The notes: generated by a model not told the origin, from the sequence alone. A stretch of 64,000 nt of DNA from Microvirga lupini (GCF_014191055.1 NZ_JACHWB010000004.1:186001-250000), one strand, 5' to 3'. Counted from the stretch's first letter, positions 8,611 through 17,445 are shown. Numbers and translations are program-made.

Positions 8611-9063
8611 GTGAATAAAGATCTCAAGCTTCCCCACGACGGACTGGTTATTGTCAGCGATGGTCGGAAGGCCCTCTTCATCAAGAACAAGGGTGATGAT
8701 CTCTATCCGAACCTCCAGGTGGAGCGTGTTCTCGATGCGCCCGACAATCTGTCCACCCGCCATCAGGGTACGGACAAGCAGGGGCAGGCCGGATCGGCAG
8801 GCCATCGCAGCGCCATCGAGCAGACCGACTGGCACGATCTGGCCGAGCGCAAATTCGCCGGAGAGGTTGCTGATGCGGTCAATGCGGCCTGCTTGAATGG
8901 AACGGTGAAGCACATCGTCGTGGCTGCACCGCCTCGCACCTTGGCCGAATTGCGCCATCGCTTCTCGGATGTCGTGAAGCAGCGGATCCTGGCCGAGGTG
9001 AATAAGGATCTCACCAAGCACCCGGTCTATGAGATCGAGCGGCACTTGATGGCGAATGCCTAA
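8611..9063 (+). CDS. Host attachment family protein
   Basis: A 150-residue cytoplasmic protein of the alphaproteobacterial family annotated as required for attachment to host cells. It starts near GLVIVSDGRKALFIKNKGD and has the diagnostic middle (HIVVAAPPRTLAELRHRF) and end (LTKHPVYEIERHL). These proteins relate to the baeRF archaeal release-factor-like fold. Their biochemical role is unknown, and the name comes from an Agrobacterium phenotype. The GTG at 8611 is chosen because GGAG lies seven bases upstream; an in-frame ATG at 8584 lacks such a site. The FNR/FixK-like box upstream suggests a low-oxygen response. Confidence 0.82.
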   Translation: MNKDLKLPHDGLVIVSDGRKALFIKNKGDDLYPNLQVERVLDAPDNLSTRHQGTDKQGQAGSAGHRSAIEQTDWHDLAERKFAGEVADAVNAACLNGTVKHIVVAAPPRTLAELRHRFSDVVKQRILAEVNKDLTKHPVYEIERHLMANA

Positions 9064-9128
9064 GACCGATCCGATGCGGCGCTAAGCCGGCACATTGTAT
9101 GCAGGAGAGGCGGTGTTCCAGCCTCTCC

Positions 9129-9338
9129 TCAGCGATCCCACTTGATGTTGAGCGCACTCGTCACGAGACGGTCGACAAGGACCGGCGCGTCGGCGGCCAT
9201 GCGCTCGATGCCCGCCACGGCTTGGCGCGTCATGCGCCCGTTCAGGAACGCATAATCCATCACGATCGTGCTGATGAGCGCAATCGCGGTCTTGAAGGCG
9301 CGGGAGGCGAGATTCGACCAGAACATGAGGCCTCTCAA
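9129..9338 (-). CDS. Small hypothetical protein
   Basis: A possible 69-residue protein with no family I recognise. It has a hydrophobic first half (AFKTAIALISTIVMDYAFL), perhaps one amphipathic or membrane-associated helix, and a basic end. A GAGAGG ribosome binding site precedes the ATG. It lies 40 bases downstream of iolB on the same strand and might be the last gene of that operon. The evidence is reading frame, binding site and position only. Confidence 0.4.
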   Translation of the reverse strand: MRGLMFWSNLASRAFKTAIALISTIVMDYAFLNGRMTRQAVAGIERMAADAPVLVDRLVTSALNIKWDR

Positions 9339-9378
9339 GGAAACTTTGTTCGCCTCATGCCCGAAACACGGGTGAGGA

Positions 9379-10182
9379 TCAAGCTTTCGCCAGCATCCAT
9401 TCGTGATCGGGATCGTTGTGGAACTTCCAGATCCGCTTCGGACCCGCCATTACGTTCAGATAGTAAAGCTCGTAGCCGTGCGGCGCGCCGACCGGATGGT
9501 AGCCCTTCGGCACCAGCACCACGTCTCCGTTAGCCGCCGCCAGGGTCTCGTCGAGGGAGCGGTTGTCCGTGTAGACCCGCTGCAGGGCAAAGCCCGAGGG
9601 AGGGTTCAGGCGATGGTAGTAGGTTTCCTCGAGCAGTGATTCGTGCGGCAGCATGTCCCGGTCGTGCTTGTGCGGCGGATAGCTCGACCAGTGGCCCGAC
9701 GGCGTGATGACCTCGACGACCAGCAGGCTTTCCGCCGGTTCCGTTTCCGGCAGGATGTTGCGCACGTGGCGGGTGTTGGTGCCCTTGCCACGCGTTTCCT
9801 GACCGACCTGATCGGGACTGATGACGCGGGCCGGCAGCTTGCCTTCGGCAGGAGCCGTGCAGACGGCGATCTCGCAATCCGTCTCGGCCGTCAGCGACCA
9901 CTCGGAGCGGGCCGGAGCATAGAGCGACCAAGGATCCGGCTCGAACGGCGAGGCGCGCCCGCCGATGGTGCCGAAATCCTGTCCCGCCGCGCTCACCCGT
10001 GCCTTGCCGGAGAGCAGCACGATGCAAGCCTCGCGGTCACCCGTCGCTTGCATCAGGCTCTGCCCGCCTTTCAGCCTGTAGACCTCGAACCCCACATAGG
10101 TCCAGCCGGCGGATTCGGGCGTGATGGCGTGGATGCGCCCGTTGCCATCGGGCTTCGACGGTTTGACGAGAAGCTTCGACAT
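9379..10182 (-). CDS. iolB: 5-deoxy-glucuronate isomerase
   Basis: A 267-residue cupin-type isomerase of the IolB/KduI family. It converts 5-deoxy-D-glucuronate to 5-dehydro-2-deoxy-D-gluconate in myo-inositol catabolism. Supporting stretches are YPPHKHDRDMLPHESLLEET, which carries metal-ligand His and Glu residues, and the C-terminal GYHPVGAPHGYELYYLNVMAG, typical of IolB. An AAGAGG site precedes the ATG. It begins 12 bases after the iolE stop and is the last recognised gene of the iolCDEB run. Confidence 0.95.
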   Translation of the reverse strand: MSKLLVKPSKPDGNGRIHAITPESAGWTYVGFEVYRLKGGQSLMQATGDREACIVLLSGKARVSAAGQDFGTIGGRASPFEPDPWSLYAPARSEWSLTAETDCEIAVCTAPAEGKLPARVISPDQVGQETRGKGTNTRHVRNILPETEPAESLLVVEVITPSGHWSSYPPHKHDRDMLPHESLLEETYYHRLNPPSGFALQRVYTDNRSLDETLAAANGDVVLVPKGYHPVGAPHGYELYYLNVMAGPKRIWKFHNDPDHEWMLAKA

Positions 10183-10194
10183 GACACCTCTTCC

Positions 10195-11079
10195 TTATCG
10201 CAGGCCGGCTTCCTTGAGGTACCGGGTGAGATTGGCATAGCCCATCTTGGCATAGGTGAGCGGATGCGCCTTCTTCGGATCCTGCTCCGCTTCGATCACC
10301 ACCCAGCCGTTATAGCCCGGCAGCTCCCGGAACACGGAGACGAAGTCCACCATACCGTCACCAGGAACGGTGTAGACGCCTTCGATGACGGAATCGAGGA
10401 AGCTCCACCCTTCGGCGCGCGACTTCTCCATCACGGCTTTGCGCACGTCCTTGGTATGTACGTGGCTGATTCGGCTGCGATAGCGGTGGGCGAGCGCCGC
10501 CGGATCCGCGCCGCCCCAGGTGGCGTGTCCGGTATCGAGGAGGAGATGCACCGCCTCGCTCGTGGCATTCATGAAGGCATCGATATCGGCTTCCGATTCC
10601 ACGATGGTGCCCATGTGGTGATGATAGACCACACGCACCCCTTCCTGCAGCGTACGCTCGGCAACTTCAGTGATGCGGCGGCCGAACTCGGCCCAGTCGC
10701 CGTCCTTCATCACTGGGCGCTGCGACAGGGGTTTGGAGCGGTCGCCATGGATGGCATTCGAGGTCTCGGCGAAGACGAGCACGTTCGAGCCCATGGCTTT
10801 CAGGAGGTCGAGATGCGGGCGCAGCGCCTCCATCTCCGCATCGGCATCGCGCTTCAACAGCTCGGCGGAGTACCAGCCCGACACGCAAGCCATGTTGAAG
10901 GGTGCAAGGGCCTTCTTCAAAGCCTCCGGCTGGCGCGGAAATTTGTTACCGAGCTCCATGCCCTCGAAGCCTGCTTCCTTGGCCTCGGCCAGGCAGACCT
11001 CCAGTGGGGTCTCGCCGCCGAGCTCGGGCATGTCGTCGTTGGACCAGCCGATAGGATTGGCCCCGATGCGGATCGTCAT
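10195..11079 (-). CDS. iolE: Inosose dehydratase
   Basis: A 294-residue TIM-barrel (xylose isomerase-like, AP_endonuc_2) enzyme that dehydrates 2-keto-myo-inositol (scyllo-inosose). The start (IRIGANPIGWSNDDMPELGG) is diagnostic for IolE. Metal-binding positions are visible in YHHHMGTIVES, LLLDTGHATWGG and SHVHTKDV, and the closing GWVVIEAEQDP is also typical. It lies 20 bases after iolD and 12 before iolB, in one transcription unit. Confidence 0.95.
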   Translation of the reverse strand: MTIRIGANPIGWSNDDMPELGGETPLEVCLAEAKEAGFEGMELGNKFPRQPEALKKALAPFNMACVSGWYSAELLKRDADAEMEALRPHLDLLKAMGSNVLVFAETSNAIHGDRSKPLSQRPVMKDGDWAEFGRRITEVAERTLQEGVRVVYHHHMGTIVESEADIDAFMNATSEAVHLLLDTGHATWGGADPAALAHRYRSRISHVHTKDVRKAVMEKSRAEGWSFLDSVIEGVYTVPGDGMVDFVSVFRELPGYNGWVVIEAEQDPKKAHPLTYAKMGYANLTRYLKEAGLR

Positions 11080-11099
11080 GTTCTTGTCCTTCTGTTGTG

Positions 11100-12947
11100 T
11101 CAGTCGCCCACCCGCTGTGCGGCGAGAGCTGTCTCATAGTCCTTGCGGGCGCTCTTTACCTGCTCGCGCACGGAAACCTCCGGCACCGCCACGTCCCACC
11201 AATGGCCGCCGGCATCGGTCGATGCGAGCGGATCGGTATCGATGACGATGACGGTGCTGTGCTCGGCGCTCCGGGCCTTCTTCAGCGCATCCTCCAGCTC
11301 GCCGATGCCCTTCACCTTCATGGCCTGTGCGCCAAGACTCGCGGCGTGGGCGGAAAAGTCGATGTCGGGCAGCGTCACGTGATTTGTATGCTGCAGGAGA
11401 TTGTTGAAGCTCTCGCCGCCGGTGGCGCGCTGCAGGCGGTTGATGCAGCCATACCCGCGGTTGTCGAGCAGCACGATTGTGAGCTTTTGGCCCAACATGA
11501 TGGAGGTGGCGAGTTCCGAATTCATCATCAGGTAGGAGCCGTCGCCCACCATCACGATCACCTCGCGGGAGGGATCGGCCATCTTCACGCCGAGCCCGCC
11601 GGCAATCTCGTAGCCCATACAGGAATAGCCGTATTCCATGTGGTAGCCCAGTGCGGTGCTCGCCTTCCAGAGCTTGTGCAACTCGCCCGGCAGACCGCCG
11701 GCTGCGCAGACCACCACGTCCGTCGCTTGCGAGGTGCGCTGCACGGCGCCGATCACCTGTGAGTCGGACGGCAGTTCCGCATTGGTCGGATTCGTGTAGC
11801 GGGCTGCAGTGTCGAACCAGCGTGCCTTCTCCTCGCGTGCTTTTGCCGTCCAAGCCTCCGGCGCCTTCCAATTGTCGAGCGCACGGCTTAGCTCCTCAAG
11901 GCCGACACGCGCGTCAGCGATGAGTGGGAGTGCGTTGTGCTTGGTCGCGTCAAAGGTTTGAACGTTGAGACCGACGATCCGGCGATGAGGGTTCTTGAAC
12001 AGGGCCCAGGAGCCGGTGGTGAAGTCCTGCAGGCGCGTGCCGACCGCAATCACCACATCGGAATCTTCGGCCAGCGTATTGGCAGCCCCTGTGCCCGTGA
12101 CGCCCACCGCCCCGAGATTGGCCTGATGGTCATGGGCTAAGCTCGACTTGCCGGCCTGCGTTTCGCCGACGGAGAGACCATGCTTCTCGGCGAAATCCGC
12201 CAGCGCCTTCTCTGCACCGGAATAGAGCACTCCGCCGCCAGCCACGATGAAGGGCTTCTTGGCGCTGCGGATGAGTTCAGCGGCCTTGGCAAGCTCTGCC
12301 TCGTCGGGACGGATGCGGCGTGGCGTCCAGATCTTTTTTGCGAAGAAGCTCTCAGGATAATCGTAAGCTTCGGCCTGCGTATCCTGGCAGAGCGCCAGGG
12401 TTACTGGACCGCACTCGGCTGGGTCCGTGAGCACGGTCATGGCGCGCTGGAGCGCGGGGATGATCTGTTCAGGGCGTGTGATGCGGTCGAAATAGCGCGA
12501 GACCGGCTTGAAGCAGTCATTGGCCGAGATCGTGCCGTCGGAGAAGCTCTCGATCTGCTGCAGCACCGGATCGGGCCTGCGGTTGGCGAAGACGTCGCCG
12601 GGGAGGAGGAGCACCGGCAGGCGGTTTACATGCGCGACAGCGGCGGCCGTCACCATGTTGGTGGCACCAGGGCCGATGGAGGTGGTGCAGGCCATCATGC
12701 GGCGGCGGCGCGACGCCTTGGCGAAGGCAATCGCCGCGTGAGCCATGCCCTGCTCGTTGTGGGCGCGGAAGGTGGGAAGCGTCTCACGAGCCCCATGCAG
12801 CGCCTCGCCCATGCCAGCCACGTTGCCGTGGCCGAAGATGGCCCAGACTCCGCCGAAAAGCGGCATCACCTGTCCGTCGATCTCCGTCTTCTGTGCCGTC
12901 AGGAAGCGGGCGATGGCTTGCGCCATGGTCAGGCGGATCGTGCTCAT
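11100..12947 (-). CDS. iolD: 3D-(3,5/4)-trihydroxycyclohexane-1,2-dione acylhydrolase (decyclizing)
   Basis: A 615-residue thiamine diphosphate enzyme that opens the inositol-derived ring. The N-terminal pyrimidine-binding domain carries the activating Glu in HNEQGMAHAAIAFAKA. The central domain has VITLAL-like and GVTGTGAAN segments. The C-terminal diphosphate-binding motif runs from GDGSYLMMNSELATS to LLDNRGYGCINRLQ. The length is normal for IolD. It lies 84 bases downstream of iolC-J and 20 upstream of iolE. Confidence 0.95.
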   Translation of the reverse strand: MSTIRLTMAQAIARFLTAQKTEIDGQVMPLFGGVWAIFGHGNVAGMGEALHGARETLPTFRAHNEQGMAHAAIAFAKASRRRRMMACTTSIGPGATNMVTAAAVAHVNRLPVLLLPGDVFANRRPDPVLQQIESFSDGTISANDCFKPVSRYFDRITRPEQIIPALQRAMTVLTDPAECGPVTLALCQDTQAEAYDYPESFFAKKIWTPRRIRPDEAELAKAAELIRSAKKPFIVAGGGVLYSGAEKALADFAEKHGLSVGETQAGKSSLAHDHQANLGAVGVTGTGAANTLAEDSDVVIAVGTRLQDFTTGSWALFKNPHRRIVGLNVQTFDATKHNALPLIADARVGLEELSRALDNWKAPEAWTAKAREEKARWFDTAARYTNPTNAELPSDSQVIGAVQRTSQATDVVVCAAGGLPGELHKLWKASTALGYHMEYGYSCMGYEIAGGLGVKMADPSREVIVMVGDGSYLMMNSELATSIMLGQKLTIVLLDNRGYGCINRLQRATGGESFNNLLQHTNHVTLPDIDFSAHAASLGAQAMKVKGIGELEDALKKARSAEHSTVIVIDTDPLASTDAGGHWWDVAVPEVSVREQVKSARKDYETALAAQRVGD

Positions 12948-13031
12948 GGGTTTTCCTCTCGAATGGCGCCGACCTTGGACGAGGGGCGCAGCCTTCTCAA
13001 GCTGATCTTCAGGCTAACAACTCTGTCGAAC

Positions 13032-14945
13032 TCATGCCGCCTTCGCGCGGCCGGATGCCCGCTGCCACGCATCGACGAGACGCTGGAACCGTGCGGCCAT
13101 GTCGCTGACAGCGACCTCGTCCGTGATCTCGCCCTTCAGCCAGCGCCGCGCAGCATCATTGAAGATCGTGCGGCCTACCGCAAAGCCCTTCACCTGCGGC
13201 TCCCGGGCAGCAGCCGTGAAGGCCGCCTCCAGCTCGTTCTCCGGCGCTTCGAGGCCGAGCAGCACGATCCCGCGGCAATAGAGATCATTCTGGGTGATCA
13301 CGTGACCGATGGCATGCCAAGCGGCCTCGTCTCGCTGCGGTTCGAGCTTCCACCAATCGGGCTTGATGCCGAGATCGTAGAGGCGCTGCAGAATGCCGGC
13401 GACTGTGTCGGTCTTCAGCTCCCCATGCTTGCCGGCGATGATCTCGACCAGCAACTCGCGGCCGATGCGGCGCGCGGCGTCATGGAGGCGCAGCAGATCG
13501 CGCTCCTGCCGCTCTTTCATCTCTGGCGGATCGTCCGGATGGTAGAAGCACAGGCACTTGATGGTGTGCCCGACCGGCCATTCCACGAGCTTGGCGCCGA
13601 GCGAGCCGCCGCCCTCGAAATCGAGCGGGCGTGAGCCGGGCAGCTCGACCGGACGACCGATCCAGAATGGATGATCGGCGGCGCGGAACAGGGCTTCGCG
13701 ACCATAGATGCCGTCGATCAGCATGCCGAAGCCTTCACGGCCATTCGCCACCCGTGCCGCAGCCTCGACGGCGAGCACCTTGAAGTCCGGGATGCGCTCC
13801 ACCGGCGCGCCGATCTCCTTCGCCATCGCTTCCAGCTGCATGCGGTGGTCGATGGCGAGCGCCATGAGGGTGTCGGACTGAGGTCGGCGCGTGGTCGCCC
13901 AGTGAATGTGGTTGATGTCTTCGTCGAAGCGCAGGGCCTTGTGCCGGCTGCCGGCTTTCAGGAAGTGCTGCAGCTCGGCGAAGGTCGGAATCTCGGGCGA
14001 ACAGAGCAGACGCGAGACAGCGAAGGCGCCGCTCGCGTTAGCATAGGCGCAGCAGGTCTCGATCGGCTCGGCCTTGAGCCACCCGCGCAGGAAGCCGGAC
14101 AGGAAAGCATCGCCGGCGCCGAGCACGTTGTAGACCTCGACCGGGAAGCCGGGGCCCTTCACGCCAGCGTCCAGCGAGTCCGGAATGGCGTCGGGAAATA
14201 CCACGCAGCCCATCGGCCCGCGCTTGCACACGATGGTGGCTGTCGAGATCGCCCGGATGGCGCGGATCGCCTCCAGCGTATCCTCAGATCCGCCGGCGAT
14301 GTGCAGTTCCTCCTCCGTGCCGACGATGAGGTCGCAATCGGCCAGGATCGGCTTCAGATGCTCCGTCACCGCGTCGGAGCGCACGTAGCGCGACTCACCC
14401 GCGCCATGGCCGAGAAGGCCCCAGAGATTGGGGCGGTAATCCACGTCGAACACAACCTTGCGGCCATGGGCTTTGGCGATGCGAATGGCCTTCTTCTGCG
14501 CGGCGGCGGTGGTCTCGCGTGAAAAATGCGTGCCCGTGACCACGATGGAAGCGGCGGAGGCGATGAAGCCCTCGTCGATATCGTCCTCGGTCAGCGCCAT
14601 GTCGGCGCAGTTGTCGCGGTAGAAGATCAGCGGAAAGGAGTCTTCGTCCCGCACGCCGAGGATCACCAGGGCTGTCAGACGCTGCTTGTCGGTGATGATG
14701 CCTTGCGTGGAAACGCCCTCGCGCTCCATCTGCTCGCGGATGAAGCGGCCCATGGCTTCGTCACCGACGCGGGTGACGAGACCTGATTTGAGTCCGAGCC
14801 GCGCCGTTCCGATGGCAATGTTCGCAGGACATCCGCCGACCGCCTTGGAGAAGGAGGCCATGTCCTCCAGCCGTCCACCCACCTGCTGGCCATAAAGATC
14901 GACAGAGGAGCGGCCGATGGTGATGACATCGAGGGCTGGCTTCAT
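13032..14945 (-). CDS. iolC: Bifunctional 5-dehydro-2-deoxygluconokinase / DUF2090 aldolase-like protein (IolC-IolJ fusion)
   Basis: A 637-residue fusion. Residues 1 to about 325 are a PfkB-family sugar kinase with the anion-hole motif GAGD at 276-279, which phosphorylates 2-deoxy-5-keto-gluconate. The rest is a DUF2090 domain, which in rhizobial and other proteobacterial IolC proteins is thought to provide the aldolase step giving dihydroxyacetone phosphate and malonate semialdehyde. This fits the absence of a separate iolJ here. The start at 14945 is preferred over 14972 because the protein then begins MKPALDVITIGR with a GGGAG site upstream. It is the first gene of the minus-strand operon, divergent from iolG. 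Confidence 0.93.
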   Translation of the reverse strand: MKPALDVITIGRSSVDLYGQQVGGRLEDMASFSKAVGGCPANIAIGTARLGLKSGLVTRVGDEAMGRFIREQMEREGVSTQGIITDKQRLTALVILGVRDEDSFPLIFYRDNCADMALTEDDIDEGFIASAASIVVTGTHFSRETTAAAQKKAIRIAKAHGRKVVFDVDYRPNLWGLLGHGAGESRYVRSDAVTEHLKPILADCDLIVGTEEELHIAGGSEDTLEAIRAIRAISTATIVCKRGPMGCVVFPDAIPDSLDAGVKGPGFPVEVYNVLGAGDAFLSGFLRGWLKAEPIETCCAYANASGAFAVSRLLCSPEIPTFAELQHFLKAGSRHKALRFDEDINHIHWATTRRPQSDTLMALAIDHRMQLEAMAKEIGAPVERIPDFKVLAVEAAARVANGREGFGMLIDGIYGREALFRAADHPFWIGRPVELPGSRPLDFEGGGSLGAKLVEWPVGHTIKCLCFYHPDDPPEMKERQERDLLRLHDAARRIGRELLVEIIAGKHGELKTDTVAGILQRLYDLGIKPDWWKLEPQRDEAAWHAIGHVITQNDLYCRGIVLLGLEAPENELEAAFTAAAREPQVKGFAVGRTIFNDAARRWLKGEITDEVAVSDMAARFQRLVDAWQRASGRAKAA

Positions 14946-15007
14946 GCTATTTTTCCCGCTCCCGGTTTTCACGAACCGTGTGAGAGCCGCGTGCGGCCCT
15001 TGCAGTT

Positions 15008-15025
15008 ATAGAACGTTTATTCTAT
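15008..15025. promoter_or_regulatory. Secondary IolR-like palindrome
   Basis: A perfect 6-6-6 palindrome ATAGAA-CGTTTA-TTCTAT. It keeps the GAA-N6-TTC core of the inositol operator but not the outer G and C. Its centre is exactly 30 bases, about three helical turns, from the consensus site at 15040-15053, as expected for cooperatively bound dimers. Confidence 0.5.
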
Positions 15026-15039
15026 TAGCAACTTATACT

Positions 15040-15053
15040 GGAATATCAATTCC
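15040..15053. promoter_or_regulatory. IolR operator in the iolC/iolG intergenic region
   Basis: The sequence GGAATATCAATTCC is a perfect match to the GGAA-N6-TTCC motif reported for IolR of Sinorhizobium meliloti, extended to a 5-4-5 palindrome. It lies between the divergent iolC-J and iolG genes. A near-identical site occurs at 17230-17243 in front of the regulator and transporter genes, which supports a shared regulator. Confidence 0.75.
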
Positions 15054-15091
15054 AAATTTTGCCGTAGCCGGCAAAGGATCAGAGGGGAAAC

Positions 15092-16081
15092 ATGATCAGG
15101 ATCGCCGTTCTGGGCGCAGGTCGAATCGGCCGCATTCACGGGCGTAATGCCGCCAGCCATCCCGATGCCCGCCTCGTGGCGGTCGCCGATCCGCATGCTC
15201 CTGCGGCGCAGGAATTGGCGGCGGCCACAGGCGCCGAGGTCGCGTCCCTGGACGAGATCGTCGAGCGCTCGGATGTGGATGCCATCCTCGTCTGCACGCC
15301 CACCACAACCCATGCCGATCTCATCGAGCGCGGTGCCCGCGCCGGCAAGGCAGTCTTCTGCGAGAAGCCGGTCGATCTCTCGAGTGCCCGCATCGAAGCC
15401 TGTCTCGCCACGGTGGAGAAGGCCGGCACCCCGCTGATGATCGGCTTCAACCGCCGCTTCGACCCGAACTTCGCCTCTTTGCGCCGCCGTCTCGCCGACG
15501 GTGAAGTGGGCGAGGTGGAACTCGTGACCATCCTCTCTCGCGATCCCGGCCCGCCGCCGGTGAGCTACATCGCCACCTCGGGCGGCCTGTTCCGGGACAT
15601 GATGATCCACGACCTCGACATGGCCCGCTTCCTGCTGCTGGGCGACGAGCCCGTGGAGGTGCACGCGGTGGGCTCCTCCCTGGTGGACCCGGCCATCGGC
15701 CAGGCCGGCGACGTGGACACGGCCGCCGTGATGCTCAAGACCGCCAAGGGCAGGATCGTGCAGATCTCCAATTCCCGCCGCGCCACCTACGGCTATGACC
15801 AGCGCATCGAGGTGCATGGCTCTAAGGGCATGATCCGCGCCGGCAACATCCACCGCACCACGGTGGAGGTGGCCAATGCGTCGGGCGTCACCGCCGATCC
15901 GGTGCAGGATTTCTTCCTGGAGCGCTACGCGGATGCCTATCGCGACGAGCTCACCACGTTCCTCAACGCCATCCGCGACGGCAAGCCGTGCAACCCCACC
16001 GGCCGCGACGGCCTCATGGCCCAGCGGCTTGCGGATGCGGCGACCGAATCGGCGCAGAGCGGAAAGCCGGTGAGACTGTAA
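15092..16081 (+). CDS. iolG: Inositol 2-dehydrogenase
   Basis: A 329-residue NAD-dependent Gfo/Idh/MocA oxidoreductase that oxidises myo-inositol to scyllo-inosose, the first catabolic step. The Rossmann start is VLGAGRIGRIHGRN, the cofactor loop is CEKPVDLS, and the catalytic region around GGLFRDMMIHDLDMARFL carries the Asp-His pair of IolG enzymes. It is divergent from the iolCDEB operon across a 146-base gap containing two operator-like palindromes, with AGAGGGGA before the ATG. Confidence 0.93.
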   Translation: MIRIAVLGAGRIGRIHGRNAASHPDARLVAVADPHAPAAQELAAATGAEVASLDEIVERSDVDAILVCTPTTTHADLIERGARAGKAVFCEKPVDLSSARIEACLATVEKAGTPLMIGFNRRFDPNFASLRRRLADGEVGEVELVTILSRDPGPPPVSYIATSGGLFRDMMIHDLDMARFLLLGDEPVEVHAVGSSLVDPAIGQAGDVDTAAVMLKTAKGRIVQISNSRRATYGYDQRIEVHGSKGMIRAGNIHRTTVEVANASGVTADPVQDFFLERYADAYRDELTTFLNAIRDGKPCNPTGRDGLMAQRLADAATESAQSGKPVRL

Positions 16082-16318
16082 GCAACACGCGTCATCCCGG
16101 ACGGAGCGCAGCGAAGATCCGGGATCGCAAGATGAGCATGGCTCAGCCAGCCCTCCTCCACCTTGTGGGGAGGAGTTGGAGGTGGGGGGTGTCGGCACCA
16201 GACCTGCATAGGCTATCGCTCACACCCCAGCCTTAATCCCTCCCCACAAGGGGGAAACACGCGCCACATTCTGCACCCGATCCCGGATCGGCTTTGCCGT
16301 CCCGGATGACACCTGCCT
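16082..16318. repeat. Intergenic repeat block between iolG and iolR
   Basis: A 237-base gap without a credible gene between the convergent ends of iolG and iolR. It holds a palindrome-forming GTCATCCCGGA unit (16092-16125), a G-rich/C-rich pair (16149-16190 and 16242-16260) that also occurs as a pair at 45575-45745, and an element at 16278-16310 nearly identical to 59654-59687. These are dispersed chromosomal repeats; a transcription-stopping role is possible. Confidence 0.65.
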
Positions 16319-17179
16319 TTATCCCTCCGCGCGCTTCTCTGCCGTGCCCACGGCTAACGCCATCGCCAGGGCAAACGACGCAGACAGCGACCGGAAGGCG
16401 CCGAAATCGGCCTCTGCCACCTCCAGCCACACATCGGCGCTCGTCACCAGCGGGCTGAAGGCTGAATCGGTGATGGCCACCACCGGCATGTTGCGCTGCG
16501 CGGCGGCCGCCGCGAGGTCGGCGGTGACCGGCGCATAGGGCGTGAAGCTGATGGCGAGCACCGCGTCGCGCCCTGTGGCGGTGGCGAGCTGCTCGGGGCC
16601 GAGCTGGCCTACATGGTCGATGAGGATCGCCCGTATCCCGAGCTTGCCGAAGGCATAGGCGCAATAGGCGATGACGGGAAACACCCGGCGTGCGCCGAGC
16701 AGATAGATCGTGTCGGCCTTCGCCAGCGTCTCGATGGCACGGGACAGCTCCTCCGGCCGCACGGAGCCGCGCATGCGTTCGAGGGAGACCGCAGCGGCAT
16801 CGGTGAAGCCCTCGAGCAGGGAGGCCGCGTGAACGTGATGCCCCTCGGCGTCTCGCAAGCCCTTCAGGCGCTCGCGATAATCCGGAAAACGCTCCCGCAA
16901 CCGGTCGCGAAAGATCTGCTGCAGATGGGAGAAGCCGTCATAGCCGAGGCTCTTGGCAAACCGCACCAGGGTGGAGGGCTGCACGCCGGCGTGCTCGGCG
17001 ATTCCCGCCACCGTACCAAAAGCCATGTCCTCGGGATGCGCCAGGGCGAAGGCTGCGAGCTGCTTCAGCCGTTTGGGCATGGCATCATGGCGGCTGAGCA
17101 GAAGGGTCCGAAGTCCGTCGAAATCTTCCGGAACCTCTGTGGTGACCTCTGCCTCGTCCATGCTCTTGCCCGCTCTCAT
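16319..17179 (-). CDS. iolR: MurR/RpiR family transcriptional regulator, probable inositol regulator
   Basis: A regulator of about 286 residues with an N-terminal HTH_6 helix-turn-helix (GIAEHAGVQPSTLVRFAKSLGYDGFSHLQ, written here only to locate it) and a C-terminal SIS sugar-phosphate-binding domain around IYLLGARRVFPVIAYCAYAF. Rhizobial IolR proteins are RpiR-type repressors released by a phosphorylated inositol intermediate (known). It is divergent from the transporter genes, with a consensus GGAA-N6-TTCC site in between. The reading frame extends to 17245, but that would place coding sequence over the operator and promoter; starts at 17179 or 17161 are more likely. Confidence 0.88.
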   Translation of the reverse strand: MRAGKSMDEAEVTTEVPEDFDGLRTLLLSRHDAMPKRLKQLAAFALAHPEDMAFGTVAGIAEHAGVQPSTLVRFAKSLGYDGFSHLQQIFRDRLRERFPDYRERLKGLRDAEGHHVHAASLLEGFTDAAAVSLERMRGSVRPEELSRAIETLAKADTIYLLGARRVFPVIAYCAYAFGKLGIRAILIDHVGQLGPEQLATATGRDAVLAISFTPYAPVTADLAAAAAQRNMPVVAITDSAFSPLVTSADVWLEVAEADFGAFRSLSASFALAMALAVGTAEKRAEG

Positions 17180-17207
17180 GCCTCGACCTGCGGCTCCAGA
17201 TCGGGCC

Positions 17208-17237
17208 TTGACACCTATCGTACAAAAATGGAATAAA
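17208..17237 (+). promoter_or_regulatory. Probable promoter of the sugar transporter operon
   Basis: A perfect TTGACA (-35) at 17208-17213 is followed after 18 bases by AATAAA (17232-17237, 4 of 6 to the -10 consensus). The predicted -10 lies inside the operator at 17230-17243, so bound repressor would block the promoter. Confidence 0.5.
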
Positions 17238-17243
17238 AATTCC
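17230..17243. promoter_or_regulatory. IolR operator between iolR and the ABC transporter
   Basis: The sequence GGAATAAAAATTCC is a perfect GGAA-N6-TTCC match with the same 5-4-5 symmetry as the site at 15040-15053. It sits between divergent iolR and the binding-protein gene, so it can serve both autoregulation and transporter control. Confidence 0.75.
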
Positions 17244-17268
17244 AATATATAAACAAAAAGGTTCCGGC

Positions 17269-17285
17269 GTTCCGTTTAAGGGAAC
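17269..17285. promoter_or_regulatory. Inverted repeat downstream of the transporter promoter
   Basis: GTTCC and GGAAC arms (17269-17273 and 17281-17285) separated by seven bases, 26 bases beyond the IolR operator. It may be a second regulator site or a leader hairpin; there is no direct evidence for either. Confidence 0.3.
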
Positions 17286-17445
17286 GACCGAATTGGTAGA
17301 GGGAACGCCAGGAAACGGACGATTCGCTCTGAATCATCTGGTGTTTCTCTGACAATTCATACCAGCGGCCCTGGAAGCCGCACCGCTCAGCCGAGCCAAA
17401 TCTCTGGCAGATCGAGCGCATGAGATACCAGTTGGGAGGAAACAG

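Noticed and set aside
9339..9352. GGAAACTTTGTTCG, 7 of 8 match to the IolR motif
   Set aside because: It is not palindromic beyond the core, lies downstream of iolB and touches the start codon of a doubtful small gene; chance is the simplest explanation.
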